From Marivirga atlantica (GTDB lineage Bacteria; Bacteroidota; Bacteroidia; Cytophagales; Cyclobacteriaceae), in contig NZ_JAERQG010000001.1 in assembly GCF_016734805.1 (NCBI RefSeq), positions 744,001 to 808,000 of the forward strand: a stretch of 64,000 bases of DNA, written 5' to 3'. Every line of letters begins with the position of its first letter. The stretch's first letter is position 1. A model generated the notes under the pieces. It was not told where the DNA came from. It worked only from the letters and a program-made list of their open reading frames with translations, and made no database searches. A program made the position numbers and the translations under genes. This document shows, piece by piece, positions 52,596 through 62,299 of the stretch.

Positions 52596-55500
52596 TTAGT
52601 AGAAGACAACTTTTCTAACCACTTCATTTTGGTTGTAGCGGATACGAACAAAGTAGATGCCTTCTTTTAGGTCGTCCTTTGAGAGCGTAATTTCGTTGTA
52701 GCCGGCTTCAAGAGGTCTATTAAATTGTTTAGCAGTTTTACCGTCACTTTGTTCTATCAAGAATTCTACCGAAGCACTTTGCGGGATGATTATTGGAATA
52801 GTAATATTGTTTTTAGAGGGATTAGGATAAAGCGGTAAAACGTTAAAGGCACTTGTAATATTGATGCAACTTCTGTTGTCAGCAGTATTACTTTCTTCAA
52901 AAGCACCTTTTACTGCCACAGCTTCAACACAGACTCTATCAACACCTAATAATTGTTCCGGGGAGAGCTGCACACTTAGTCTTTCATTCTTAAGCTTTTC
53001 CGGTAATATTTCTGTTTCTAGCCTTTCCGTCACTGAATATTCACCAAAATTAAGCGATAGGTTATAGTAGTCAGGGACCAGACTGCCTTTGTTACTTAAG
53101 GTTAGAATGAATTCAGTAAAGCCGTTACCCTCAATAGCTTGAATATTATTGAGGGCAATATTTAATTCTGGCTTGCGGGCACTTAGCTGCTTATTCATTG
53201 TTTCGGTACAACCTTGCTCATTGCTAATTTCAAGGCTTACAAAATATAAGCCCACAGAATCAATAGTCTGTACTAGGTTTGCACTTTCAGAAATTAACTC
53301 ATCATTGAGATACCATTTTGCTGATTCTCCTGAATTTAAAGATGCGCTTAGGTTTAAATCGTAAGGAACTGCCACGATGGGTGAAGATAAATTGAAAATT
53401 GGATTAGGGCTGTTGGCTATATTTATTGTTTGGCTTGTGCTCACCATACAAGCTGTTTCCGTTTCTACTTCCAGTCTGATCTCAACACTTCCGGCATCCT
53501 CTGTAGTAAGCATTGGGTTTTCTTCAGTGCTAAAAAGTTCATCATCGAGAAACCATTTATAAGAGGAGACTTGGTTGCCATTTAAGGTGGAGTTATTAGT
53601 TAGCTGAATAGGACTGCCAACACATTGATTCTGTACTGTAAAAGCAACAGTAGGAGGAGCCAGAATGGTTATTTCTTCTTCTACTGTTTTGCTACAAAGT
53701 TGCTCCGTCTCCTGACGGTATGAAACTATATAATTACCAGATTCACTAAAGGTATAAGTAAGAGAAGGAGAAGTACTAGTGGTTAACTCATCTCCTTCAA
53801 TAGTTTTTAGGCTCCAAAAGTGGTTTTCAATGTTATTATTATCATTGCCCGAAAAAATAAATTCTTCACCCAGGCAACTTGGTGCAAAGTTTATGCTTGG
53901 TTCAGGACTTTCGCTAACTGTAATGGTTTTCGTTTCAAATGTTGTACAACCATCTTCAGTGGTAACTTGAAGTCTTACCTCATAGGTGCCGGCTTCTTCA
54001 TAAGCATAGAGTGGATTGGCGAGGTTCGAGATGTCTGATGAGATTCCTGTAACCCCAAAATCCCAAAGGTAATCAGCCACATTGGCATTATTCAAACTAA
54101 TATCTTCATTAAACTGAACTTCAGTATCCTCGCAGGCAGGATCTACTGTGAAGTTAACATCAGCAAGAGGAAACACTTCTATTTCTTCAGTGATGGTATA
54201 ATTACATCCGTTGGTAGTAAAAGCGGTAAGTTCAACAGTTTTAATACCAGGCGTATCATAGCTATGGACAGGGTTTTGCTGAGTGGAACTGCTACCATCT
54301 CCAAAGTTCCATGAGTAGCCCGTTATAAACTCCCCGGAGGAGATATTATTAAATTCAATTACCTGTCCGAAACAGTTGCTGGCTTCCACAAAGTTTACGT
54401 TAGGCCCCGGATTAACTTCAACTGATTGGGTGAGGCTTGAGGTACAACCGGCCATCTCAATAACCAATGCAACTTCATAGGTGCCTGCTTCTGCATAAAT
54501 ATGCTCAGGATTTTCTTCTACTGACGTATTGCCATCTCCAAAATCCCAAACAAACGAGGCTTCTGTTAGTAAGCTGCTAGTATTGGTAAACTGAATAGGT
54601 TTTTGCGAACAAAGTGCTCCTTTTGAAGATCCGCTAAAGGTGACAGTGGGTGGTTCGTAAATTTCAATTGTTTCTACGCGTCTGTTGGTGCAGCCGTTTA
54701 TGCTTTCCCCTTCTACTACCACTTCATAAGTGCCCGGTGTGTCGAATATATAGCTCGGGTTTTGAACATTAGCGCTGTCTCCATTTCCGAAAGTCCATAG
54801 CCAGTTGCTAATGTCATCTGGGCTGTTGGCTTCAAAATTTATGGTTGATCCAATGCATCTTTCGCTATTGGCTATCAGGGTGTTGATCTCTGGTGCTACA
54901 TCTGAGGTTACGGTAATTTCTTTTGTAAGGGATGCTGAGTTTCCGTTAGGATGATAGGCAGTTAGAGTGATTGGGTATGTGCCAGATGAATTGAAGTTTA
55001 ATATGGGAGAAGCTGAGTATGAAATAGCTTGATCTAAACTGCAATCATCATCAAACATAATTTTAATAACATCATCTAAATTGAAGTCTGTAAAGAATCC
55101 AATAAATCTTGAATTATTATTTTTAATAACATCTAGAGACCAGCTAGCATTTGAGCCTGTTGTAATACCATAGTTAGTTACATTAGGTATATTATTTATA
55201 TCATTTCCGAAATCCAACCTAAAGAATTCTCCTGCTCTATTTACAAGTAATGAGTAGTAGTTATCTCCCTCTTTAAATAATTGAGGTCCAGAAGGTCTAA
55301 CGAAAGTATTGCCAGTAATTGATAAATTCTCAATTGATGGGTCTGCATTAAGCGAGGAAGTGAATTGAAGCTTAATGAGATTGTTTCCGCCTACTTGGCC
55401 TAAGAGCATTATCCACTCATTAGGACTGAACTCTAAAATATCAAACGAGGCTAATTGGTTAGCACCAGGTATTACATACTCGTCCTCACTTATCGGCAAA

Positions 55501-58310
55501 TTTATATTAGCCTTATCAATAACAATTTTAGATAATTTGGCTGTTCCAAAATTACTAACAAACAAAAAGACGGAATCCTGATTGGTCTCTATTTTTATTC
55601 TTGAGGGATTATTGAGGCTTATATTGGTTAAAGGAAGTTCTTGTATAGAAGGATCAGCGTTTAAATCATCTCCAAAGTTTAATGAGTAGATTTTACTTTG
55701 AGTGAAATCTACAGCGTATCCAATCCAATTATCATCTACCCGAACTACATCTATAGAGATTGGTTCCTGAAAGAAAGTACTTACGTTTTGAATTGATGAT
55801 TGTGCATAGATAGCTTCAAAATCACTAGAGACGTGGTATTTTTGTATAGAATTGCTAGCTCTATTAGGTATGAATAAATAAAAACTAGTATCTGCTTCAA
55901 TTATCCTAGTTTCGAATGGAGTTGAAAGTCCTTGGTTTATGTAGGGTTCGAAGCTTGGAGTTAGTGTAAAGAATTCTTCAAAGCAGAAATCCCATTCATA
56001 ACTATCAGCATTCACAGAGGTGTTTTCAATCTGGAACCGCTCTTCCAAACATACAAGTGCAGGTAGATTGAAGTCAACAGTAGGTTCATCTGCCACGGAA
56101 ACTTCAATAGTACGCTGTTTTGTAAACACACAGTTATTGGCCGTTGTTACGGTCAAATCAATTATGTATATGCCTTCACTAAGATTATAAGTAGCAGTAT
56201 CGGTTGTTTGAATCTCACCATTTAGCTCCCATTGATAGGTTATGTTTTGTGTGCTATCGTAGCTATTTAGCCAGTCCACTCCTAATCTGAAAGGTAGGTT
56301 CTGAATAGCTTGAGTGGCCTTAATACTATCTATAATCTGATCATAAATTTGAATTGCTTGAGATGTAGAGGTGGCACACCCACTGGCATTACTTACTTCT
56401 AACGTAACAGTGTAGATTCCTGAATTAATATAGGTTGTTTGAGGGTTTTCTATGGTACTAGTTTGTCCATTTCCAAAATCCCAATTGTAACCTGTTATAG
56501 TTGTACCTGTACTCAAGTTCGTAAATTGGATAGTTTCATTTAGACAGTTGTAATCATAACTGAAATTTGGTAGTGGACCATCAATTATTTCTAAGGTTGA
56601 TTGATAAGTCGATACACATCCTAAAACCGTTGCTTCCAGGGTAATCGTTTTTGTTCCTGACATTTCAAAAGTAAACTCAGGATTTTTTAATGAACTGACT
56701 CCTTCTCCATTAAAATCCCATGACCATTCAACATTTTCTCCAAAATCGAAAGGTGTCAGGTTACTAAAATCAATTGTTTCAAATGTGCAATATTCAGTAG
56801 AAGCAGTTGAGAACTCTGGCTGAGGCTCTGGTAAGATGACAAGGGTGTCATAAAAAATGTTGGTACAACCGTCTGTATTTTCTACTTCTAAAGTTATAAA
56901 ATATTCACCATCACTTGCATATTGATATGTCGGATTACTTGCCATACTATTGTTTCCGTCCCCGAAATTCCATAAATAACTATTAATATTATCGGAAGTA
57001 TTAAAGGTGAAGTTTATATCATCTAACAAGCAATAGGCTGAATTTATATTGATTTGACCTGTTGGAGCTGTACTGGTATTTACCTCAATTGATTTTGAAG
57101 TAGTAGCAACTTCATCAAAAGAATTATAAGCATTTAGGTTGATGCTTTTAGTACCAGAAGAACTGAATTTAACAATAGGTTCTTCATTAGTAGAATATAC
57201 AGGAATAGCATTACATATGTCATCAAAACTAAGTTTAATGGCCAGGTTTGAATTAAATCTTGTAAAGAATCCAACAAATCTTGAATTATCATTTTTAACA
57301 ACATCTAGAGACCAACTGGCATTTGAGCCTGTTGTAATACCATAATTGGTAACATTTGGTGTATTGTTTATATTAGTTCCGAAATCCAACAGAAAGAATT
57401 CTCCTAATCTATTCACAAGTAATGAGTAGTACTTATCTCCCTCCTTAAATAATTGAGGGCCAGATGGTTTGGTGAAAGTATCGCCAGTAATTGGTAAATT
57501 CTCAATTGAAGGATATGCATTAAGTGAATTAGCAAATTTTAGCTTAATGAGATTGTTTCCACCTGCTTGGCCCAAAAGCATAATCCACTGATTCGGACTA
57601 AAATTTAAAATATCAAATGAGGCTAATTGATTAGCACCAGCTATCGCATATTCATCCTCACTTATCGGCAAATTTATATTAGCCTTATCAATTACAATTT
57701 TAGATAATTTGGCTGTTCCAAAATTACTAACAAACAAAAAGACGGAATCCTGATTGGTCTCTATTTTTATTCTTGAAGGATTATTGAGGCTTATATTGTT
57801 TAAAGGTAGTTCTTGTATAGAAGGATCAGCACTCAAATCACCTCCAAAGTCCAATGAATAAATTTTGCTTTGTGCGAAATCTACTCCGTAACCAACCCAA
57901 TTATCATCTAACCGAACTACATCTAGAGAAATTGGTTCCTGAAAGAAGGTACTCACGTTTTGAATTGATGATTCTGCATAGATAGCTTCAAAATCACTAG
58001 AGACGTGGTATCGTTTTATGGAATTATTATTTCTATTAGGTACGAATAAGAAAGAACTAGTATCTGCTTCAATTATTCTTGCCTCAAAAGGTAATGCTAA
58101 TCCTGAATTTGAAAATGACTCGAAACTTGGGGTTAAGGTAGAGAATTCCTCAAAACAGAAATCCCATTCATAACTATCAGCATTCACAGATGTGTTTTCA
58201 ATCTGGAACTGCTCTTCCAAACATACCCCTGTTGGCAGATTAAAGTCTGGAGAAATTTGTGCACTAACTTGAATAGATAGTACTAAGAAAAGTATTATGA
58301 AATATTTCAT
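52596..58310 (-). CDS. Giant PKD-repeat T9SS substrate with internal duplication
   Basis: 1904 residues. Signal peptide 1-18 (YFIILFLVLSIQVSAQ). Two copies of a roughly 345-residue module (about 22-366 and 746-1090), predicted propeller-like from repeated strands (SFDILNFSPNQWIMLLGQAGGNNLIKL and equivalents), are each followed by PKD-type domains: about four in the first set and seven in the second, carrying YxWNFGDG motifs (SYLWNFGDGN, SFVWDFGDGN, GYSWNFGDGS). A CARDB-like domain (about 1680-1800) and a type A T9SS sorting domain follow (LPLYPNPSKNNITIPI ... GIYFVRIRYNQNEVVRKVVFY). It is therefore probably exported by T9SS and anchored or released at the surface. Its ATG directly abuts the upstream glycosyltransferase stop. 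Confidence 0.9.
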   Translation of the reverse strand: MKYFIILFLVLSIQVSAQISPDFNLPTGVCLEEQFQIENTSVNADSYEWDFCFEEFSTLTPSFESFSNSGLALPFEARIIEADTSSFLFVPNRNNNSIKRYHVSSDFEAIYAESSIQNVSTFFQEPISLDVVRLDDNWVGYGVDFAQSKIYSLDFGGDLSADPSIQELPLNNISLNNPSRIKIETNQDSVFLFVSNFGTAKLSKIVIDKANINLPISEDEYAIAGANQLASFDILNFSPNQWIMLLGQAGGNNLIKLKFANSLNAYPSIENLPITGDTFTKPSGPQLFKEGDKYYSLLVNRLGEFFLLDFGTNINNTPNVTNYGITTGSNASWSLDVVKNDNSRFVGFFTRFNSNLAIKLSFDDICNAIPVYSTNEEPIVKFSSSGTKSINLNAYNSFDEVATTSKSIEVNTSTAPTGQININSAYCLLDDINFTFNTSDNINSYLWNFGDGNNSMASNPTYQYASDGEYFITLEVENTDGCTNIFYDTLVILPEPQPEFSTASTEYCTFETIDFSNLTPFDFGENVEWSWDFNGEGVSSLKNPEFTFEMSGTKTITLEATVLGCVSTYQSTLEIIDGPLPNFSYDYNCLNETIQFTNLSTGTTITGYNWDFGNGQTSTIENPQTTYINSGIYTVTLEVSNASGCATSTSQAIQIYDQIIDSIKATQAIQNLPFRLGVDWLNSYDSTQNITYQWELNGEIQTTDTATYNLSEGIYIIDLTVTTANNCVFTKQRTIEVSVADEPTVDFNLPALVCLEERFQIENTSVNADSYEWDFCFEEFFTLTPSFEPYINQGLSTPFETRIIEADTSFYLFIPNRASNSIQKYHVSSDFEAIYAQSSIQNVSTFFQEPISIDVVRVDDNWIGYAVDFTQSKIYSLNFGDDLNADPSIQELPLTNISLNNPSRIKIETNQDSVFLFVSNFGTAKLSKIVIDKANINLPISEDEYVIPGANQLASFDILEFSPNEWIMLLGQVGGNNLIKLQFTSSLNADPSIENLSITGNTFVRPSGPQLFKEGDNYYSLLVNRAGEFFRLDFGNDINNIPNVTNYGITTGSNASWSLDVIKNNNSRFIGFFTDFNLDDVIKIMFDDDCSLDQAISYSASPILNFNSSGTYPITLTAYHPNGNSASLTKEITVTSDVAPEINTLIANSERCIGSTINFEANSPDDISNWLWTFGNGDSANVQNPSYIFDTPGTYEVVVEGESINGCTNRRVETIEIYEPPTVTFSGSSKGALCSQKPIQFTNTSSLLTEASFVWDFGDGNTSVEENPEHIYAEAGTYEVALVIEMAGCTSSLTQSVEVNPGPNVNFVEASNCFGQVIEFNNISSGEFITGYSWNFGDGSSSTQQNPVHSYDTPGIKTVELTAFTTNGCNYTITEEIEVFPLADVNFTVDPACEDTEVQFNEDISLNNANVADYLWDFGVTGISSDISNLANPLYAYEEAGTYEVRLQVTTEDGCTTFETKTITVSESPEPSINFAPSCLGEEFIFSGNDNNNIENHFWSLKTIEGDELTTSTSPSLTYTFSESGNYIVSYRQETEQLCSKTVEEEITILAPPTVAFTVQNQCVGSPIQLTNNSTLNGNQVSSYKWFLDDELFSTEENPMLTTEDAGSVEIRLEVETETACMVSTSQTINIANSPNPIFNLSSPIVAVPYDLNLSASLNSGESAKWYLNDELISESANLVQTIDSVGLYFVSLEISNEQGCTETMNKQLSARKPELNIALNNIQAIEGNGFTEFILTLSNKGSLVPDYYNLSLNFGEYSVTERLETEILPEKLKNERLSVQLSPEQLLGVDRVCVEAVAVKGAFEESNTADNRSCINITSAFNVLPLYPNPSKNNITIPIIIPQSASVEFLIEQSDGKTAKQFNRPLEAGYNEITLSKDDLKEGIYFVRIRYNQNEVVRKVVFY
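55045..56075 (-). repeat. Internal duplication, downstream copy of the PKD giant
   Basis: About 1.03 kb that aligns with 57217-58247 at a constant offset of 2172 bases (724 codons, no frame change). Some stretches, such as 55521-55600, are identical for about 80 bases, while others differ at synonymous and non-synonymous sites. Confidence 0.9.
57217..58247 (-). repeat. Internal duplication, upstream copy of the PKD giant
   Basis: Partner of 55045-56075, encoding the N-terminal module just after the signal peptide. Homology starts at the mature N-terminus (VCLEEQFQIENTSVNADSYEWDFCFEEF against VCLEERFQIENT...) and ends where the PKD domains begin. Confidence 0.9.
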
Positions 58311-59498
58311 TTAACTCGTAAAAATCATTTCCCACTTGCTAATATAGCCACTGATTGCTCTTTCTCGTAAGCCAATTTTCCTAATTTTAGTTCTAGGCAA
58401 TCGCAATAACTCCTCTATTTCTCTAATCGAGATTTCCTCTATTTTATTAAAAACGACCCCAATGTTTTCTTTATCAATGATAATATAGTCATCCGAAATA
58501 CCTTCAGGTATTATTACAGGTAGCCCACAGGCCCAATACTCACCATTCTTGATAGGTGAAGAGTATCTTCTACTAGGTATAGCACGAATACCACAAAAAC
58601 CTATATCAGCAGCAGATAAATACTTATTAACATCTTCTTTTTTTAAATATTTCGAGTGAATCTTGTTATGAGGTAAATTAAATTTATCAAGTTTATTTTC
58701 TATTAAGTTATTAGAATAATTGGTAAGTAAAAAAAAATGAAATTTATCTGAATCGTACTCTAGGCACTTTTTAAGAAAAGAAAATAATTCATCTTCCATA
58801 TACATTCCTCCAATTTTGCCCAAATAAGCTATCACAATCTTATCATTCTCAATTTTTAATTCTGACCTTATTTGGTTTCGAGATTCCTGATCAAAATAGT
58901 ATTGGTTAGTATCTATGCAAGACGGAATAACATGGATAGGAGATTTAATTCCTTTTTTAATTAATATATCTTTATAAGCTTTAGTTGCGGTAATAATGTG
59001 TTGTGTGTTTTTTGCAATCGGAACTTCCATCTTTTTCAGAAATTGATATTCCCAGCTTGATTTTTCCCACACCTGGGATTCTAACATATAATCCGCATGT
59101 GGCTCAAAAGTGTGAATTGCATGTGGTTTTCTGGACAGCTTACTTAAATAATGACCTATTATAGCACCTGGAAATCCTTCTGAATATATTTTTTTACACT
59201 TGTGCTTTCTGATCAATCTTAAGCTCATGAATAAACCGGCTATAAAATCATAAATCTTTTTTACAAGCTTAAATCTGCCTGAGTGCCAATTGGTGGTGTA
59301 CCATTCAATGTTTTGTTCCTTCAAAGAGGCTCTTATTTTATTTTGCTCAGCTTTGTTAAGCTTAAAAGCTTGCTGTTCCCACGTTAGCAAAATAAACTTA
59401 ATGGGTTCAGAATAATTTAATTGCAAATAAGGAAGAACTGCACTTTGAAATACTGGGTCTTTATAACTGTAATAAGCAAAAACAAAAATAGTAGGCAT
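58311..59498 (-). CDS. Glycosyltransferase, GT4-like
   Basis: 395 residues with two Rossmann-like lobes. The first includes KIYSEGFPGAIIGHYLSKLSRKPHAIHTFEPHADYM, the second DKIVIAYLGKIGGMYMEDELFSFLKKC, LKKEDVNKYLSAADIGFCGIR and a donor-binding segment SPIKNGEYWACGLPVIIPEGISDD, as in GT-B enzymes. No signal peptide; cytoplasmic. It directly precedes, without any gap, the PKD giant gene and follows a GT2 gene by one base. Sugar specificity unknown. Confidence 0.82.
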   Translation of the reverse strand: MPTIFVFAYYSYKDPVFQSAVLPYLQLNYSEPIKFILLTWEQQAFKLNKAEQNKIRASLKEQNIEWYTTNWHSGRFKLVKKIYDFIAGLFMSLRLIRKHKCKKIYSEGFPGAIIGHYLSKLSRKPHAIHTFEPHADYMLESQVWEKSSWEYQFLKKMEVPIAKNTQHIITATKAYKDILIKKGIKSPIHVIPSCIDTNQYYFDQESRNQIRSELKIENDKIVIAYLGKIGGMYMEDELFSFLKKCLEYDSDKFHFFLLTNYSNNLIENKLDKFNLPHNKIHSKYLKKEDVNKYLSAADIGFCGIRAIPSRRYSSPIKNGEYWACGLPVIIPEGISDDYIIIDKENIGVVFNKIEEISIREIEELLRLPRTKIRKIGLRERAISGYISKWEMIFTS

Positions 59499-59499
59499 A

Positions 59500-60294
59500 C
59501 TAGAATAGGGAATTAACAGCTTTAATTATTTTCATTTTGCGAATATAAGCCAAAAACATAGCTCTCCTCCATTTATACTGATAACGCTTAAAGTCGTCCT
59601 GCTCAATCTCTTTCCAGTTTCTAATGATACTACCCACTGTGCGATACCCTTTCTCTAGACCTTCCAAATTACTCATGGCTGATTTCTCCGATTGTCTATA
59701 AATTAGTGTAGGTTCTTCTGTATAAGTATACTCACTGCCATCACGTGCCAGTTTCATAAAAAAAAGTAAGTCCTCACTATGGGTAAGGAACTCATTAAAT
59801 TTGTAGTTCTTGTTGGGATTACGTTTTATCATCCAGGTAAGCCCTAAAAATGATCGTCCCCCTAATCTACATAAATCATGCAATGGATTGCCTCGGAATG
59901 AAGGTTTCCATTCTTCGAAAACAGTGTTCATATCAGCAGATTTCTTTATGACAATCCCATCAGCAAATGCTAGTTGAGGGTTTTCATCAAACAACTTCCT
60001 GCGTGCTTTTAAGCTGTTAGGAGGTAAAACATCATCACTGTCTAAAAAAGTAATAAAATCACCTCTTACCATGCTTAGCCCTTTATTACGTGCTGCTGCT
60101 ACACCTTTATTTGACTGTTCATAATATTTTATTCTATTGTCATTAAAAGATAAAGCTATATTCTTGGAGGAATCTGTGCTTCCATCATTTATGAGAATTA
60201 GTTCCCAATCATCCAGAGACTGATTGAGAACAGAATGAATGGCATCTTTAAGATAATCCTGAGCATTATAGAAGGGGGTTATAATAGAGATCAT
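59500..60294 (-). CDS. Glycosyltransferase family 2
   Basis: 264 residues with the GT-A core: ISIITPFYNAQDYLKDAIHSVLNQSLDDWELILINDGSTDSS, the DxD-type FLDSDDV and the family acceptor region (FLTHSEDLLFFMKLARDG, with the catalytic ED). Cytoplasmic. One base separates it from each neighbour, so the operon is translationally compact. Confidence 0.9.
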   Translation of the reverse strand: MISIITPFYNAQDYLKDAIHSVLNQSLDDWELILINDGSTDSSKNIALSFNDNRIKYYEQSNKGVAAARNKGLSMVRGDFITFLDSDDVLPPNSLKARRKLFDENPQLAFADGIVIKKSADMNTVFEEWKPSFRGNPLHDLCRLGGRSFLGLTWMIKRNPNKNYKFNEFLTHSEDLLFFMKLARDGSEYTYTEEPTLIYRQSEKSAMSNLEGLEKGYRTVGSIIRNWKEIEQDDFKRYQYKWRRAMFLAYIRKMKIIKAVNSLF

Positions 60295-61413
60295 TTATGT
60301 ATAAATTAATTTCTCCACCCTTTTTATCTGGTTGCTATACGTATTGTTTAAAGCGTATTCTTTTCTTCTATTAGTTAGTTCGTTTGAGGACCACAGATTC
60401 ATATTATCTATCACATTGCCAAAATATTGAGTATATATATCTTTATCTTGTGCCATTAATATAAGTCTTTCTTCATTAAGTTCGGAGTATTCCTCTGACC
60501 AAGTACTAATTATCATTTTGCCTGACCCCAGATAGCCCATCATTTTATGAGGATTCGCCAATTGTTCTGGAAATTCTTGATATCTATATGTTATGATTAA
60601 TATATCCGTCAACATATAAAAATTGGTTAATCGATTTGAAGGAAGCTTACCTATATAAAAAAAGTTAGCCTTGGACTCCATAAACTTTTTTCTTTTTTCA
60701 TCCTCCCATGGACCGGCAAAGACAAAATCAATATTTTGAAATTCATTGACGAGATGTTCTAGCAGACTCCAATCAATATATTTAATATCTAAGTTTCCGG
60801 CATATCCAGCCTTTATCTTATTGTTACCTGGCAAGTTAAGATTGATCTCTTTCTTATTGCCAGCAACAGTTTTTTCATTGGAAGAAGGGAGATATCCATG
60901 GTGGATAAAATAGGAATTTTTATTGAACCTTTCAGAACGTTTAACGATGTGGCGAGTAGACCCCAGACAAATATCAGCTGTTCTAGATGATAGTTCAATA
61001 TTAAAATGTTGATTAAAATCAACGATATGCGAAATCTTTATTATACGGGAAGGAAGAGCTGAGAAATCGTAAAAAACTGAGTTGTCAAAACTCCAAACTA
61101 TATTTATTTTTCGGACAATTAATTTCTCAAATTGAAGAAGTTTTTTTCTAAAGATCTTATTCCTTAAAAATTTTGGTAGGTATCCAATACCTGAAATGAA
61201 TCCACCATAATCAATACATTTAATTGATTCGTATTCTGTCGCAGAAATCTTTATGTCTTTCAATTTTGGGGTTGGTGGATTAAGAAAGTAAACAGTATTC
61301 CCCAGACTAGTCAATTCTATTGCATAATAATGCTTTGAGACCTTAACTTCACTCCATTTTTGAGGTGATATAATAAGTATTATTTTGTCCTTAATATATT
61401 CCGTATGCAACAT
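60295..61413 (-). CDS. Glycosyltransferase, GT-B fold
   Basis: 372 residues. Second-lobe features: NKIKAGYAGNLDIKYIDWSLLEHLVNEFQNIDFVFAGPW, IGKLPSNRLTNFYMLTDILIITYRYQEFPEQLANPHKMMGYLGSGKMIIST, where the Asn-Pro-His-Lys-Met segment is a donor-sugar site seen in polysaccharide-type glycosyltransferases. It overlaps the upstream GT2 gene by 23 bases. Acceptor unknown. Confidence 0.78.
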   Translation of the reverse strand: MLHTEYIKDKIILIISPQKWSEVKVSKHYYAIELTSLGNTVYFLNPPTPKLKDIKISATEYESIKCIDYGGFISGIGYLPKFLRNKIFRKKLLQFEKLIVRKINIVWSFDNSVFYDFSALPSRIIKISHIVDFNQHFNIELSSRTADICLGSTRHIVKRSERFNKNSYFIHHGYLPSSNEKTVAGNKKEINLNLPGNNKIKAGYAGNLDIKYIDWSLLEHLVNEFQNIDFVFAGPWEDEKRKKFMESKANFFYIGKLPSNRLTNFYMLTDILIITYRYQEFPEQLANPHKMMGYLGSGKMIISTWSEEYSELNEERLILMAQDKDIYTQYFGNVIDNMNLWSSNELTNRRKEYALNNTYSNQIKRVEKLIYT

Positions 61414-62296
61414 TTGCAGTTATGATAAAATCATAAAATTTATAGCGAATAAACTTTGGTAAAAGAAGAAAATTTTGGTTTGAGTCACAAAAATCTATTA
61501 CCCTCTTTAATTTAAAAAAGTTGAAAAAAAATGATTTTAAGAAACTAGGTTTTGTAATAAACCTTTTAGGATCAAGCTCTTTTAGATCGCTATAAAGATT
61601 AAGCATTTCTAATTCTGCCTTTCTACTCTCTATTGCTCGATTTATATAATCCTTCAGTCCTTTAAAATCGTCATGGTAAACCCAAGTATCTCTTGAAAAG
61701 TAAACTTGTGTTTTAAAAATTTTATGAACCCTGTATGCTAGTGCAAAGTCTTCTTTGTCAGTTAAACGCTCATCAAATCCATTTACCCCTTCAAAAATAT
61801 TTCTGTGTATTGAGAAATTTGCTCCATTAATCCTAAGCGACTCAGATTTCAGATATTTATTAGTTTTCTGATACCAAGAGCTTTCCATTTCTTTTCGAAA
61901 GAAATTAAAATCATCTTTAAATTTAGAATCGTCATAAAAACATGCTCCTCCAAGAATATTATTTTCGCCATGCAATTTATGGAATTGTACATGTGAATCT
62001 ACACAAGACTTACTGGGTCTAACATCATCATCAAAAAAGATCAGTAAATCACCATTAGCTTGTTTAGAACCTAGATTTCTACTCCCCGCTCTGCCTTTAT
62101 TTGGAGAGTTTATTATGGTTATATTAAGCAGGGAATCAGCTTTAAAGTTATTTAAAGTTTCTAATGTATTATCTGAAGAGCCATCATTTACTACTATTAC
62201 TTCAAAGTCTTTATAAGTTTGACTCTCCAAGGACTTTAATAATGTTGTGATTTGACTAGATCTATTGTAGGTTGGAATTATGATGCTAACTTTCAT
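61391..62296 (-). CDS. Glycosyltransferase family 2
   Basis: 301 residues with GT-A motifs VSIIIPTYNRSSQITTLLKSLESQTYKDFEVIVVNDGSSDNT, GSRNLGSKQANGDLLIFFDDDVRPS (DDD metal site) and GFDERLTDKEDFALAYRVHK. The basic C-terminal 80 residues lack predicted membrane helices. Part of the minus-strand glycan operon, followed within 3 bases by the sulfotransferase-like gene upstream. Confidence 0.9.
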   Translation of the reverse strand: MKVSIIIPTYNRSSQITTLLKSLESQTYKDFEVIVVNDGSSDNTLETLNNFKADSLLNITIINSPNKGRAGSRNLGSKQANGDLLIFFDDDVRPSKSCVDSHVQFHKLHGENNILGGACFYDDSKFKDDFNFFRKEMESSWYQKTNKYLKSESLRINGANFSIHRNIFEGVNGFDERLTDKEDFALAYRVHKIFKTQVYFSRDTWVYHDDFKGLKDYINRAIESRKAELEMLNLYSDLKELDPKRFITKPSFLKSFFFNFFKLKRVIDFCDSNQNFLLLPKFIRYKFYDFIITANVAYGIY

Positions 62297-62299
62297 GAC

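Noticed and set aside
52596-58310. Repeats in the PKD giant as a CRISPR-like or tandem DNA array
   Set aside because: The repeats are protein domains of varying sequence plus one in-frame kilobase duplication; no short regularly spaced DNA repeats are present anywhere in the window.
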